Assembly (NCBI RefSeq): GCF_001548095.1
Contig: NZ_AP014815.1
Location: 1,797,656 to 1,861,655, forward strand
Origin: Geminocystis sp. NIES-3708
GTDB lineage: Bacteria; Cyanobacteriota; Cyanobacteriia; Cyanobacteriales; Cyanobacteriaceae
DNA length: 64,000 bases
Reading direction: 5' to 3'
Below, one piece after another: positions 1 through 10,290 of the stretch (its first letter is position 1; every line of letters starts with the position of its first letter). The notes beneath the pieces are model-generated. The model saw nothing but the letters and a program-made list of their open reading frames with translations, made no database searches and was not told the origin of the DNA. The position numbers and the translations under genes were made by a program.

Positions 1-1
1 C

Positions 2-412
2 AATGATACTTTGATAGGAAATGCAGGTAATGATACCTTAATCGGTGGGATAGGTGATGATATTTTGAATGGTGGAGCGGGAAATGATTCTCTCACAGGA
101 GGTAGTGGCATGGATATTTTCCGATTCAATTCAACTTCAGAGAAAACTGACCGAATTTCTGATTTTGTCCAAGCTGATGACACTATAGCTGTTTCCAGTG
201 CTTTTGGAGGAGGCTTAGTCGCAGGTACATTAAAGATTGAACAATTTACAATAGGGAATATTGCCACTAATAGTACTCAGCGTTTTATCTACAATTCCAC
301 CAGTGGAGCATTATTTTTTGATATTGATGGTAATGGTGCGACTAAAGCTGTTCAATTTGCAACTCTAAGTCCTAATTTAGCAATTGATTATCAAGACTTT
401 TTAGTAATATAG
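2..412 (+). CDS. C-terminal end of an RTX-type (hemolysin-type) calcium-binding repeat protein, partial
   Basis: The reading frame is open from the first base of the window, so the 5' end lies outside it. The visible residues start with about five nonapeptide RTX units of the GGxGxDxLx type (for example [10 protein letters not shown]). In known proteins these form a calcium-loaded beta-roll. A non-repetitive tail of about 95 residues follows, starting near IFRFNS and containing DRISDF. This is the usual end of RTX proteins exported by type I secretion. No secretion genes are visible. The function of the full protein (adhesin, protease, S-layer or other) cannot be judged from this end. Confidence 0.85.
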   Translation, partial: NDTLIGNAGNDTLIGGIGDDILNGGAGNDSLTGGSGMDIFRFNSTSEKTDRISDFVQADDTIAVSSAFGGGLVAGTLKIEQFTIGNIATNSTQRFIYNSTSGALFFDIDGNGATKAVQFATLSPNLAIDYQDFLVI

Positions 413-756
413 AAAGTTGTGGTTATGTTTTATGATTCTTAGTAATTAAGTACTCATGCCAAATTAATTTTGTATTTACTGTTTAGTTATATTTCTTTCT
501 TAGAGAGAGTTTTTATTAATTTGTTTAAGAAAAAAATACATAATTAATTTTACTTATTTACTAACAATTAATTTTGTCTAGATATTTTGGATTATTTGTT
601 TATATTTCCTTGAAAGTTTTTAAATACTTATTCTCTGAGTAAAAAAATAGTTTTGTCAATATTGGTGAGGACATTCAGAACTAATATCCATAAAATGTAT
701 TTTAAAATATCAAAAATAAGTTACACACTTTTTGAGTTATTTATTATTAATTGAAA

Positions 757-781
757 CAGAAAAAAAGGGCAAAAAGCCCTC
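757..781 (-). terminator. Rho-independent terminator of gltD
   Basis: Read on the minus strand there is a 5-bp stem AGGGC/GCCCT (arms at 776-780 and 766-770) around a five-T loop. It is followed by a run of seven T (plus-strand A run 759-765). It lies about 33 bases after the gltD stop, as expected for an intrinsic terminator. Confidence 0.75.
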
Positions 782-812
782 TCGAAAAACTCAATAAATG
801 GGGGATAATTTT

Positions 813-2294
813 CTAAGGTAAATCGGTATATCCCATCAGGAAGCGATCACATTCTTTAGCGACATCACGCCCTTCATTAAATGCCCACACTACTAAACTT
901 TGACCCCGACGACAATCACCAGCGGCAAACACGTTAGGGATACTTGTTACATATTTCCCATATTCGGCTTTAATATTACTACGATTATCGGTTTCTAATC
1001 CCATTTGTTCTAATAATAATTGCTCAGGACCGAGAAAACCCATCGCTAATAAAACTAATTGTGCAGGTAATCTTTTTTCTGTACCTGTAATTGGTTTAGG
1101 AATAAAACGTCCTTGTTCATCTCTTGCCCATTCCACCTCCACTGTATGCACGGCAATAACATTACCTTCAGAGTCTCCCTCGAATTTAGTGGCAGTTGTA
1201 GTATAAACTCTAGGGTCATTGCCGAACTTAGCAGCGGCTTCTTCTTGTCCATAATCGAGACGATAAATTTTGGGATATTCGGGCCAAGGGTTGTTTTTTG
1301 CTCTGATTTCTGGGGGCTGAGGCATAATTTCTAACTGGGTTACGCTATTGCAACCATGTCTTACAGATGTACCAACGCAATCTGTACCAGTATCACCACC
1401 ACCGATAATCACGACATCTTTACCTGCGGCGGAAATTAAACCTTCTTGATTTTTGTTTAAAACGGCTTTGGTGTTAGCGGTAAGAAAATCCATAGCAAAA
1501 TGAATCCCTTTGAGTGATCGTCCTTCTATGGGCAAATCACGAGGTTTTCCAGCACCGATGGCAAGGATAACAGCATCATTTTCTTTTACTAAAATTTCCG
1601 CAGGAATATCTTTACCAATGGCACTATTACAGACGAATTTTATTCCTTCTTCTTCTAATACTCGGATACGACGCATGACAACTTGTTCTTTATCAAGTTT
1701 CATATTAGGAATTCCATACATTAATAATCCACCGGGGCGATCGTCTTTTTCGTAAACAGTGACAGAATGTCCAGCTTTATTTAGTTGTGCGGCGGCAGAT
1801 AAACCTGCTGGACCTGAGCCTACAATAGCAATCTTTTTACCTGTCCGTTTTTCAGGGGGTTGAGGTGTTACCCAACCTTGATCCCAACCATGATCTATGA
1901 TAGAACATTCTATGTTTTTGATGGTAACGGGAGGATTGTTGATTCCGAGTACACAAGAACCCTCACAAGGAGCAGGACAGACTCTACCAGTAAATTCAGG
2001 GAAGTTGTTAGTTTTGTGAAGTCTATCAAGTGCTTCTTTCCATAAACCTCTATAAATCAAGTCATTCCATTCAGGAATAAGATTATTGACGGGGCAACCA
2101 CTAGCCATACCGCTAATCAGTTCTCCAGTATGACAAAAAGGTGTACCGCAATCCATACATCTCGCACCTTGATTACGGAGATTTTCTTCGGGTAAATGTA
2201 AGTGAAATTCATCCCAGTTTTGAATTCTTTCAAGAGGATCTTTATCAACGGGTAATTCTCTAGTAAACTCTAAAAATCCTGTGGCTTTTCCCAT
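813..2294 (-). CDS. gltD: Glutamate synthase small subunit (GltD family)
   Basis: The 493-residue protein has the normal length for GltD, the subunit that passes NAD(P)H electrons to the glutamate synthase large subunit. An N-terminal cysteine region (C46, C49, C54, C67, then a second group CPAPCEGSC near 107-116) binds [4Fe-4S] clusters in the family. A FAD-binding GSGPAG motif sits near residue 158 and a pyridine-nucleotide GGGDTG motif near 298. No large-subunit gene is nearby, so it is transcribed alone, with its own terminator just downstream. Homologous subunits also occur in other flavin oxidoreductases, but the full-length match to GltD is convincing. Confidence 0.93.
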   Translation of the reverse strand: MGKATGFLEFTRELPVDKDPLERIQNWDEFHLHLPEENLRNQGARCMDCGTPFCHTGELISGMASGCPVNNLIPEWNDLIYRGLWKEALDRLHKTNNFPEFTGRVCPAPCEGSCVLGINNPPVTIKNIECSIIDHGWDQGWVTPQPPEKRTGKKIAIVGSGPAGLSAAAQLNKAGHSVTVYEKDDRPGGLLMYGIPNMKLDKEQVVMRRIRVLEEEGIKFVCNSAIGKDIPAEILVKENDAVILAIGAGKPRDLPIEGRSLKGIHFAMDFLTANTKAVLNKNQEGLISAAGKDVVIIGGGDTGTDCVGTSVRHGCNSVTQLEIMPQPPEIRAKNNPWPEYPKIYRLDYGQEEAAAKFGNDPRVYTTTATKFEGDSEGNVIAVHTVEVEWARDEQGRFIPKPITGTEKRLPAQLVLLAMGFLGPEQLLLEQMGLETDNRSNIKAEYGKYVTSIPNVFAAGDCRRGQSLVVWAFNEGRDVAKECDRFLMGYTDLP

Positions 2295-2609
2295 ATTTTT
2301 ACTTTTTCAATTAAGGTTTTTTTGATAAATAAAAGCTGTTTTTGTCAAATATTCATAACAATATCAATCTATTTTTTATTTGTTATACAGATAACTTTAG
2401 AGTACTTCAAATACTTGAAAAATTAATATTTATTAAATAGTGTCATCAAATCATAGTTATAAATATAACTTTTTAAAGATACAACTATTTATTAATTAAT
2501 GAGAGGATAATATTCTAAATTTATCTTGACAAATTGACCATATTTAATACATTATATCTATCTTATATCAAATTAAAATTAATTTTAATATTAATCTAAT
2601 AATTCTTAA

Positions 2610-4004
2610 TTAAAATTCAACATTCATGGGGGTGCGAGGGAAAGGAATTACATCTCTAATATTTTCCATTCCTGTCATAAACTGTACTAATCTTTCAAAT
2701 CCTAATCCAAAACCAGCATGGGGTACTGTGCCATATCTTCGTAAGTCTAAATACCACCATAAATTTTCAGGATTGATATTTAATTCTGCAATTCTTAATT
2801 CTAAAATATCGAGTCTTTCTTCTCTTTGTGAGCCACCAATAATTTCTCCAATATTAGGAGCAAGAATATCCATCGCCGCAACGGTTTTTTGATCATCATT
2901 TAATCGCATATAAAAGGCTTTGATATCTTTTGGATAATTGGTAACAATTACAGGTTTTTTGAATAATTTTTCTGCTAAATAACGTTCATGTTCTGACTGT
3001 AAATCAATACCCCATTCTACGTTATATTCAAATTTTTGATCAGATTTTTCTAGTAAACTAATTGCTTCAGTATAAGTGATTCTAGCAAACTCATTATTGA
3101 TAATATTTTCAGCATTATCTAATACAGTTTTATTGATTCTTTGCTGAAAAAATTCAAGATCTTCAGGACAGTTATCTAAAACATATTTAAAAACATATTT
3201 TAAAAATTCTTCGGCTAAATTTTGATCTCCTTCAATGTCACAAAAAGCCATTTCTGGTTCAACCATCCAAAACTCTGCTAAATGACGAGAAGTATTAGAA
3301 TTTTCAGCTCTAAAAGTAGGTCCAAAAGTGTAAACATTTTGAAAAGCCATTGACATAATTTCTGCTTCTAATTGTCCACTAACAGTTAAATAGGCTTGAC
3401 GACCAAAAAAATCATTTGTATAGTCTATTTTTCCTGTTTTATTAGCCGAAATTTCTTCTAAGTTTAAGTTTGTTACGGTAAATAATTCTCCTGCACCTTC
3501 GCAATCACTAGCGGCAATAATCGGAGTATGTACCCATAAAAAACCTTTATTTTGAAAGAATTGATGCACTGCATTAGCACAAGCATTTCTAACTCTCATT
3601 ACTGCACCAATAGTATTTGTTCTACCTCTTAAATGTCCAATTGTTCTCAAAAATTCAAAAGAGTGACGTTTTTTTTGTAATGGATATGTTTCTGGATCAC
3701 AATCACCAAAAATCTCGATAAAATTAGCATTTAATTCTACTTTTTGACCTTTTGCCGGGGATTCTACTAAAATACCTTCTACTGTTAAAGATGAACCCGT
3801 ATTTAACCTTTTTATAATCCCTTCATAGTTAGGTAAATCTTGATTTAAAATGACTTGTAAATTAGCTAAAGATGAACCATCATTAATTTCTATAAAAGCA
3901 AAATCTTTTAATTCTCTTTTAGTTCTAACCCATCCTTGAATTTTTATTTGTTCTTGAGGTTTTCCTTGTCTTAAAATATTAATAATTCTATCGGTAATAA
4001 TCAT
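2610..4004 (-). CDS. asnS: Asparaginyl-tRNA synthetase
   Basis: The 464-residue class IIb aminoacyl-tRNA synthetase charges tRNA-Asn with asparagine in the cytoplasm. An N-terminal OB-fold anticodon-binding domain (about 1-110, with [15 protein letters not shown]) is followed by the catalytic domain. Motif 2 is [15 protein letters not shown] in the middle of the protein and motif 3 is [12 protein letters not shown] near the C-terminus. The active-site asparagine signature FRAENS separates it from AspRS (usually FRDED). The gene stands alone in AT-rich spacers; the start at MIITDRI fits the family N-terminus. Confidence 0.95.
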   Translation of the reverse strand: MIITDRIINILRQGKPQEQIKIQGWVRTKRELKDFAFIEINDGSSLANLQVILNQDLPNYEGIIKRLNTGSSLTVEGILVESPAKGQKVELNANFIEIFGDCDPETYPLQKKRHSFEFLRTIGHLRGRTNTIGAVMRVRNACANAVHQFFQNKGFLWVHTPIIAASDCEGAGELFTVTNLNLEEISANKTGKIDYTNDFFGRQAYLTVSGQLEAEIMSMAFQNVYTFGPTFRAENSNTSRHLAEFWMVEPEMAFCDIEGDQNLAEEFLKYVFKYVLDNCPEDLEFFQQRINKTVLDNAENIINNEFARITYTEAISLLEKSDQKFEYNVEWGIDLQSEHERYLAEKLFKKPVIVTNYPKDIKAFYMRLNDDQKTVAAMDILAPNIGEIIGGSQREERLDILELRIAELNINPENLWWYLDLRRYGTVPHAGFGLGFERLVQFMTGMENIRDVIPFPRTPMNVEF

Positions 4005-4119
4005 ATTTTAACTTTTTAAATTTATGGATAAAATTTATTATAACATATCTTTTATCTGTCTATAAAATATTAGCTATTATTAAATAATAAACAATTATCT
4101 ATGACTATTGTAAGAATGA

Positions 4120-4542
4120 TTATGATCTTTTTTGATATTTATAACTATTATTTTTGATATGACTAATAACGTTTAAATCTTCTCCTTTAATATGATGAAT
4201 TAGCCAATCTGTCAAAAATTGAGAAACTTTTACTGTTAAAAATTCTTCTTTATTTTTCCATTTTTCTTGTAAAGTTAAAACTTGCTCTTTTAAGGCATCA
4301 TGTTTTTCTTTATGTGATAAGTAATTAGGATACTCATATTGAAGCATTAATTCTTCTTCCGTAGCGAAATGTTCAACAGTATATAAAACCAATTGATCAA
4401 GAATTTTGCCAACAATTTCTTGACCTTTTCCTTCGATCATGGCATCGTGTAACTCATTAATAAGAGAGAATAAGTATTGATGTTGCATATCAATAATCTT
4501 TTCTCCTGTAATGTATTCTTGTCTCCAAAAAGCAATAGGCAT
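4120..4542 (-). CDS. Bacteriohemerythrin
   Basis: A 140-residue single-domain hemerythrin, a non-heme di-iron oxygen-binding protein. All expected iron ligands are visible: H21, H58, E62, H77, H81, H117 and D122, in the spacing HxxxE, HxxxH and HxxxxD. The N-terminus WRQEYITGEKIIDMQHQ is typical of stand-alone bacterial forms. It is monocistronic and has no attached signalling domain. In other bacteria such proteins store, shuttle or sense oxygen. A link to the oxygen-sensitive hydrogenase encoded 3 kb away is only a suggestion. Confidence 0.92.
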   Translation of the reverse strand: MPIAFWRQEYITGEKIIDMQHQYLFSLINELHDAMIEGKGQEIVGKILDQLVLYTVEHFATEEELMLQYEYPNYLSHKEKHDALKEQVLTLQEKWKNKEEFLTVKVSQFLTDWLIHHIKGEDLNVISHIKNNSYKYQKRS

Positions 4543-4813
4543 TTTAATTTTTCCTTAATAATGATGTATGCTTACTTTTCTTTATTTTAGTTTAAATTTA
4601 ACGGTAATTAAGTCTTAATTATTCTTGAAATTTATTTTAAATAATAGTCCATGGATTATAAAAATAAATTTAATAGTAAACATCGTCTTAAGCTAAGATA
4701 CGATCAATTCATAAATTATCTATTATTAATTACAACTAACTACTAAAATTCATAAATTTATGATATATTATTTAATTATATTTAAAAATATTTTGAATTT
4801 TTCATAATTTTTT

Positions 4814-5119
4814 ATGACTAAAACTGTTTTAGCAAATACAATTATTGCACCTACTAAATCTCTTGAAGTTACTCGCAAACCTTATCCTAATTTTAAGGTT
4901 ATTGTTTTAAATGATGATTTTAATACATTTGACCATGTATCAGATTGCTTGATGAAATATATTCCAAATATGAATAGTGATCTTGCATGGGAGTTAACAA
5001 ATCAGGTACACTTTGATGGACAGGCTTTAGTTTGGAGTGGTCCTTTAGAACAAGCTGAATTATATCATCAACAATTAAGACGAGAAGGTTTGACAATGGC
5101 ACCATTGGAGGCAATATGA
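4814..5119 (+). CDS. clpS: ATP-dependent Clp protease adaptor ClpS
   Basis: The 101-residue adaptor hands N-degron substrates to ClpC/ClpA for degradation by ClpP. The core contains the family signature FKVIVLNDDFNTFDHV (residues about 28-43), with the NDD motif that contacts the substrate N-terminus. A 20-residue flexible N-terminal extension, needed in the family for delivery to the ATPase, precedes it. The stop codon overlaps the start of the next gene by four bases (ATGA), so the two are translationally coupled. Confidence 0.93.
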   Translation: MTKTVLANTIIAPTKSLEVTRKPYPNFKVIVLNDDFNTFDHVSDCLMKYIPNMNSDLAWELTNQVHFDGQALVWSGPLEQAELYHQQLRREGLTMAPLEAI

Positions 5120-5403
5120 GTAAATCTTCTGATGGTAGAATCGTTTGGAATCATTCCACTCATCTTGATGGCTTGATTCCTATTCTCGAAAAATTGGTTA
5201 TTTATGAAGGAATTAAGACTGTAACACCTGCAGTTTTAAGTCGCTCTCGTAGTCATTCTCCTCATCTGAAATTAAAAATTTCTGTACCCATTCGAGGAGG
5301 CTATAAGTTAATTGCAAGGTGTGGGAAAAGTGTTCAAGAAGTTTTTGTTATTACAACATTGGAAAAAATAGAATTAGAAAATATTATTGCTGGAATTATC
5401 TAA
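5116..5403 (+). CDS. DUF2103 family protein (predicted metal-binding)
   Basis: A 95-residue protein overlapping clpS by four bases, so almost certainly cotranscribed. The sequence pattern NHSTHLDGLIPILEKL followed by GGYKLIARCGKSVQEVF is characteristic of the cyanobacterial DUF2103 family, annotated elsewhere as a predicted metal-binding protein. The histidines of the NHSTH motif and one cysteine are candidate ligands. No biochemical role is established. The coupling to clpS suggests, without proving, a role in regulated proteolysis. Confidence 0.8.
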   Translation: MSKSSDGRIVWNHSTHLDGLIPILEKLVIYEGIKTVTPAVLSRSRSHSPHLKLKISVPIRGGYKLIARCGKSVQEVFVITTLEKIELENIIAGII

Positions 5404-5421
5404 ATATATTTTTTTGTAAAA

Positions 5422-6765
5422 CTATAGATTTTGAGGTAATATCACCAGAAAGTTAGTACCTTGATTTATCTTACTTTCTACTTTTATTTTCCCCTGATGA
5501 TTTTCAACGATAGCTAGCACAATAGCTAAACCTAAACCAGTACTATAATTAGAATTATCTTCTGCTTGACTACGGGAAAAATCACCACGATAAAAACGAT
5601 CAAAAAGATGAGGTAATATATTTTCGGGAATACCAATTCCATTATCAATAATTTCTATTTGACAATAATTTTTATGCTGTTTTTTGAGAATTTTTAAAAT
5701 AACTTTTATCGTTAAATTTTTTTTTTCAACATTAGCACTATGAATAATACTATTACTGATAATGTTGGTAAATAAACGACTAATTTCTGCCCAATCTCCA
5801 TTAATGGTAAATAAGTCTTCTTTTAAATTTTCTGATAATGACTCGTTACTAACAATATTTAAAGACAAATCAATATTTTTTTGCTGTGCAATAATTTTTT
5901 GTTCTTCTACTACTTCTAATAATAAAGCATCTAAGGGAATAGGAATAAAATTAGGTTTAATAATACCACTATCATTACGGGCTAAAAATAGTAAATCGTT
6001 AACTAAATTATTTAATCTTTCTGTTAATCTTTCTAAAATTTTTAACTGCTTTTCTTGAATTTTAGAATCGGTTTCAGGATAAGATAACAAACTTTGAATA
6101 TTAGTTTTTATGGTGGCAATAGGATTCCTTAATTCATGAGAAGCATCAGCCGTAAATTGCTTTAAACTTTGATAAGATTCAATCACAGGTTTAATAGCAA
6201 TACCTGATAAAAACCAACCGATTCCTCCCACGAAAATAATCATTAAAAGAATACCAATACTTAAGTCAATTATTAGCTGTTGAATTGGTTTAACCACATC
6301 AAATAAAGGATGACTTACCCTTAAATATCCTAAAATGTAATGGTCAATTTCTACTCTTTTTGTAATTTGTCGCAATAAATAATCATCAGAAATACGAATA
6401 GTTTTGCCTCCAGAATTAAAAGAGAGAGGAATAGGTAAAGAATCTTCTAAAGTTTGCCATAATAATTCACCGTTGGGGCTAAACCATTCTAAATCAATAT
6501 GGTCATCTTCTACTTGATTTGTGGTGTTAGGATGTTGATAAAAACTTTCTTCTAAATTCACTCTAAATTTACCTTCATTATTATTAACTTTCTCTATCAT
6601 TAAAGATGGCTCAATAATTTCAATTACGTGCTTTAAAGTATCATCAATTCGATCAATTAAAGTTTTATAAACATAACCATAAATTCCCATCGCAAAAATA
6701 ATTAATAATACTGCTGTCACAGTAGTGTACCAAATTGCTAAACGACGACGAGTGGTTTGAAACAT
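5422..6765 (-). CDS. Membrane sensor histidine kinase (orphan)
   Basis: A 447-residue two-component sensor. A first membrane helix (about 13-32), a periplasmic sensor region (about 33-165), a second helix (about 166-190), a HisKA domain with the phospho-acceptor H210 in ASHELRNP, and a C-terminal ATPase domain (asparagine box near 338, glycine boxes DNGIGIP and TGLGLAIV). All catalytic boxes are intact. No response regulator is adjacent, so the partner is elsewhere. The general layout recalls the cyanobacterial metal/redox sensors RppB/NrsS and ManS, but the periplasmic domain is too variable to name the signal. Confidence 0.88.
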   Translation of the reverse strand: MFQTTRRRLAIWYTTVTAVLLIIFAMGIYGYVYKTLIDRIDDTLKHVIEIIEPSLMIEKVNNNEGKFRVNLEESFYQHPNTTNQVEDDHIDLEWFSPNGELLWQTLEDSLPIPLSFNSGGKTIRISDDYLLRQITKRVEIDHYILGYLRVSHPLFDVVKPIQQLIIDLSIGILLMIIFVGGIGWFLSGIAIKPVIESYQSLKQFTADASHELRNPIATIKTNIQSLLSYPETDSKIQEKQLKILERLTERLNNLVNDLLFLARNDSGIIKPNFIPIPLDALLLEVVEEQKIIAQQKNIDLSLNIVSNESLSENLKEDLFTINGDWAEISRLFTNIISNSIIHSANVEKKNLTIKVILKILKKQHKNYCQIEIIDNGIGIPENILPHLFDRFYRGDFSRSQAEDNSNYSTGLGLAIVLAIVENHQGKIKVESKINQGTNFLVILPQNL

Positions 6766-6841
6766 TAATAATAAATAGAAAATATTAGATAGTATTTAAA
6801 AATGATGAAAAAATATGAATTTAAAATATAATTTCTTTTTA

Positions 6842-7441
6842 TCAATCATCAATTTTAATTTTGCCTAAATACTTAGATAAATAAGGTGAAAAAACTTCAT
6901 AAATAAGAGTTAATGGTTTGCCTCTATGCCAAAATAAATAATGTCTTCCCCAAAAAGTTCTTTTTTCCTCAAAACCTTCTTCTAAAGCCTCAGATTTTCC
7001 ATAATAAATTCCTTGAATATCTCGGTATAATTCTGTATGTAACTTCGCTAAACTTTCCCATATTGGCAAACTACGATTTTGCAAATAATCATCAATGTGA
7101 TTTGCTTCCCACCATGAAGTTGCATAAGCTAATCTTTTACCACTAGCGGTTTTTAACCAAACTTGTCTTCTTATCCTCGGATTCGCAATTTTTTCAATCC
7201 CTTTAGGTGCGTTGTCTAAATCATCACCAATTAATGACATATCAATTACGTCAACCTCAATAGTCTCACTGGTTAATAATCGTAAATGTCGAGTGGGTGA
7301 GCCATCTCCTAATAATAGTATCTGCCATGCTGGTGCTAATTGACTATGAGGTAAACCAATTTTAACTAATTCTTCTCCTCCTTGCCAAATAGGTTGAAGT
7401 TGGTGCCATGTTGTGATAGTGCTTTCAGGTTTGATGATCAT
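6842..7441 (-). CDS. Chorismate pyruvate-lyase of the DUF98 type (4-hydroxybenzoate synthesis)
   Basis: The 199-residue protein matches the cyanobacterial chorismate lyase family typified by Synechocystis Sll1797, which converts chorismate to 4-hydroxybenzoate and pyruvate, the first step towards the plastoquinone head group. Recognisable parts are LGDGSPTRHLRLLT (about 49-62), RRQVWLKTASGKRLAYATSWW (about 91-111, given here by position) and FWGRHYLFWHRGKPLTLIYEVFSP near the end. It is distantly related to UbiC. The gene lies 76 bases upstream of the kinase on the same strand; cotranscription is possible. Confidence 0.82.
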   Translation of the reverse strand: MIIKPESTITTWHQLQPIWQGGEELVKIGLPHSQLAPAWQILLLGDGSPTRHLRLLTSETIEVDVIDMSLIGDDLDNAPKGIEKIANPRIRRQVWLKTASGKRLAYATSWWEANHIDDYLQNRSLPIWESLAKLHTELYRDIQGIYYGKSEALEEGFEEKRTFWGRHYLFWHRGKPLTLIYEVFSPYLSKYLGKIKIDD

Positions 7442-7567
7442 ATCTTGAGCTTACGTTACAAAACTTAATATTATTTTAACCTAGAGAACTTGAAAAAATT
7501 TTTCTGATTCGTGAAATTGACTCAATTTCCTCTGGATATGAGAAAAGATACTAAGTTTTTTGATTTT

Positions 7568-9931
7568 TTATCTCATATTTCTTATGATAAAAGCAATTTG
7601 TCCAATGGATAAACCACCGTCATTAATAGGAATTTTTTGTGACCAATAAGGGTTAAAATGATTTTGTTTTAACACTTGAATTGTATTCTCCAATAAAAAT
7701 TTATTCTGAAAGCAACCACCACTTAACACAATATTTTTAGTGTTGATTGTTTGACTAATTTGCTTAATTATTTCCACTAGAGTGAGATGGAATTTTGTGG
7801 CAATTAAACTCAAAGATTTTTTTTCTAAATAATCGTTAATAATTTCTCTAATTATCGATCGCCAATCGATATAATTACAGATATTCTCTTGATGTTGCCA
7901 CTGAAAAGTATAAGTTTTATGAGGACAAAAATCACTGACTAAAAATTCTAAATTCATAGCGGCTTGTCCTTCAAAAGTGATATTGTCAATGATATTTAAT
8001 AAGGAAGCTACGCCATCAAATAAACGCCCGACACTAGAGGTTAAGGGAGTGTTAATTTTTTTGTCTAGGATAGTTTGAAAAAGTTTTAATTCTGAAGATG
8101 AATAACTGTCAATTATAGATAAATTTTTCGGTATATTTTGAAAATTATTATAAACAAGATTAAGTAAAGCTAAAGCAATGCGTTTAGGTTGCAAAATTGC
8201 TTGACTTCCTCCCATTAAAGGAAAGGGTAAAAAACTGCCTATTCTTTTAATTTCAGTGTCACTAATATAAAAAAATTCGCCACCCCAAATAGTATCATCA
8301 AATCCGTAACCAGTACCATCCCATGCAATACCTAATAAGGGTAATTCTAAATTATGTTCTGCAATTGTAGCAAAAATATGAGCTAAATGATGTTGTATTT
8401 GAATAACAGGAATTGACGGTTTTTTCTGCTTACTTAATTCTTCGGCATATTGGCTAGAAAAATAATCTGGATGTGCGTCACAAACTATTAAATCTGGTTG
8501 AAATTCATAAATTTTACTTAAATTATTAATAGTATTTTTATAGGCTTTTATAGTTTCAGGTTTATCCAAATCGCCAATGTGTTGACTGGTAAAAATTTGT
8601 TGATTAAAACCAATGGCTATGGTATTTTTTAGATTTCCTCCTAATGCTAAAATTTTGTGAGGTTTTTCTTCTGGAAAATCTAGTAATTTTATCGGTAAAG
8701 GTGCATAACCTCTTCCTCTTCTTAATATCATCATTTGATTATCTATCACCCTAACAATGGAATCATCAACGGCACGAAAAATAGGGCGATTATGGATTAA
8801 AAAATAATCAGCTAAACAATTTAGTCTATCTAAGGCTTCTATTTCATCAATACAAATAGGCTCATTTTTTTGATTTCCACTGGTGGCGATAATAGGAAAA
8901 TTTAACTTTTTTAATAATAAATGATGTAAGGGAGTATAAGGTAACATTACCCCTAAATAATTATTATGAGGTGCGACTTCTTCTGAGATATAGTTATTAT
9001 CAATTTTCGGATTATTTTTAAAAGATTCTTTTTGATTTAGATTATTTAAGTTACTCACTTTTCTCAATAAAACAATGGGAGAAGCTACAGATAATAAAAT
9101 ATTTTTTTCAATATCCGACACCAAACAATCAGCTTTAATTTTTTCTAAATTAGGATACATTACAGCTAATGGTTTATGAGGGCGATTTTTTCTTTGTCTT
9201 AAAATTTTAATAGCCTCATTATGCCTAGCATCAGCTATTAAATGAAATCCTCCTAATCCTTTGACAGCTAAAATTTTTCCTTCTATAATTAAGTTACAAC
9301 TTTTTTTTATGGCTTCATCAAAACTTGCTAAAATATTACCTTTTTTATTCCATAATTCTAACTTTGGTCCACACTTTTGACAAGCATTTGGCTGTGCATG
9401 AAAACGCCTGTTTTTAGGATTGTAATATTCTTCTTCACATTCTTTACACATCCTAAATTTACTCATCGTAGTAAAAGGGCGATCATAAGGTAAATCTTTA
9501 ATGATAGAATAACGGGGACCGCAATTTGTACAATTAGTAAAAGGATAACAATACCGCCGATTTTGAGAATTAAAAATTTCCTCTAAACATTCCTGACAAG
9601 TGCTTAAATCAGGTAAAACAATCGCCGTTTTTCTTCTATTATCAATAGTGTCTAAATTTTTAATCGTAAATTGTTGATAACCTACCCAGTTTGACAGCTT
9701 AATTTCTAAACTATAAATTTCTGATTGTAAGGGTTTCTCAGCTTTAATTCTTGTGATAAAAATATCTAATTCAACAGTGGTTAATTCTACTTCAATAACA
9801 ACACCTTCCCCAGAATTTTTTACCCATCCTTTTAAATCTAATTCTATAGCTAAAGTATAAATAAAAGGACGAAAACCAATTCCTTGTACAATACCTTTTA
9901 TAATTATTTGATAACAATTTTTAGCCATCAT
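7568..9931 (-). CDS. hypF: Carbamoyltransferase HypF, [NiFe] hydrogenase maturation
   Basis: The 787-residue protein moves a carbamoyl group from carbamoyl phosphate to the HypE C-terminal cysteine, the source of the cyanide ligands of the NiFe site. Domains in order: acylphosphatase-like (1 to about 90, signature VQGIGFRPF), two CxxC...CxxC zinc fingers (about 105-190), a YrdC-like domain (about 200-390) and a Kae1-like C-terminal domain with the metal-binding HHLAH. Length fits the family. It is the last gene of the hox/hyp series, after a 359-base gap behind hypB, so it may have its own promoter. MMAKN leaves two adjacent possible starts. Confidence 0.96.
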   Translation of the reverse strand: MMAKNCYQIIIKGIVQGIGFRPFIYTLAIELDLKGWVKNSGEGVVIEVELTTVELDIFITRIKAEKPLQSEIYSLEIKLSNWVGYQQFTIKNLDTIDNRRKTAIVLPDLSTCQECLEEIFNSQNRRYCYPFTNCTNCGPRYSIIKDLPYDRPFTTMSKFRMCKECEEEYYNPKNRRFHAQPNACQKCGPKLELWNKKGNILASFDEAIKKSCNLIIEGKILAVKGLGGFHLIADARHNEAIKILRQRKNRPHKPLAVMYPNLEKIKADCLVSDIEKNILLSVASPIVLLRKVSNLNNLNQKESFKNNPKIDNNYISEEVAPHNNYLGVMLPYTPLHHLLLKKLNFPIIATSGNQKNEPICIDEIEALDRLNCLADYFLIHNRPIFRAVDDSIVRVIDNQMMILRRGRGYAPLPIKLLDFPEEKPHKILALGGNLKNTIAIGFNQQIFTSQHIGDLDKPETIKAYKNTINNLSKIYEFQPDLIVCDAHPDYFSSQYAEELSKQKKPSIPVIQIQHHLAHIFATIAEHNLELPLLGIAWDGTGYGFDDTIWGGEFFYISDTEIKRIGSFLPFPLMGGSQAILQPKRIALALLNLVYNNFQNIPKNLSIIDSYSSSELKLFQTILDKKINTPLTSSVGRLFDGVASLLNIIDNITFEGQAAMNLEFLVSDFCPHKTYTFQWQHQENICNYIDWRSIIREIINDYLEKKSLSLIATKFHLTLVEIIKQISQTINTKNIVLSGGCFQNKFLLENTIQVLKQNHFNPYWSQKIPINDGGLSIGQIAFIIRNMR

Positions 9932-10290
9932 TTTAGACTTTATCTATTTTTTCTAATTAGGGTATGCTGTTAGGAATCAGAAGTCTATAAAAATCAAAGG
10001 TTAGGTATAATTCAACAGAAAATGCTTTTCACAATTTTTACTCAAAAAATAGGTAAGTATTCTACAATTACATACTCTAATTCTAACAAAGGGCTTAAGC
10101 CTCTTGCCAAACCATTAAAATTATTTTCTATTCTCTACTCTCACCAAAACACTTTTTCATCATCTCCTAACTGTAGAAACATCTAAGTTTATTTATAACT
10201 TTACTAACTAGAATTAAGGCAATTTTTACCTTCTAGTCTTTCCCTTATTTTCTCTTTTCTCCATCAAAAAATTAGAAAAATTTTAATCTA
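9932..10290. other. Non-coding spacer between hypB and hypF with a dispersed palindromic repeat
   Basis: No open frame with a credible start is seen on either strand. The spacer holds one copy of a dispersed repeat, GGGCTTAAGCC followed by TCTTGCC, at about 10090-10106. Related copies lie at about 32764 and 61990. The rest is AT-rich. A hypF promoter may lie here. Confidence 0.5.

Noticed and set aside
2390-2420. GTACTTCAAATAC upstream of gltD as an NtcA site
   Set aside because: The spacing between GTA and TAC is seven, not eight bases, so it does not fit the NtcA consensus.
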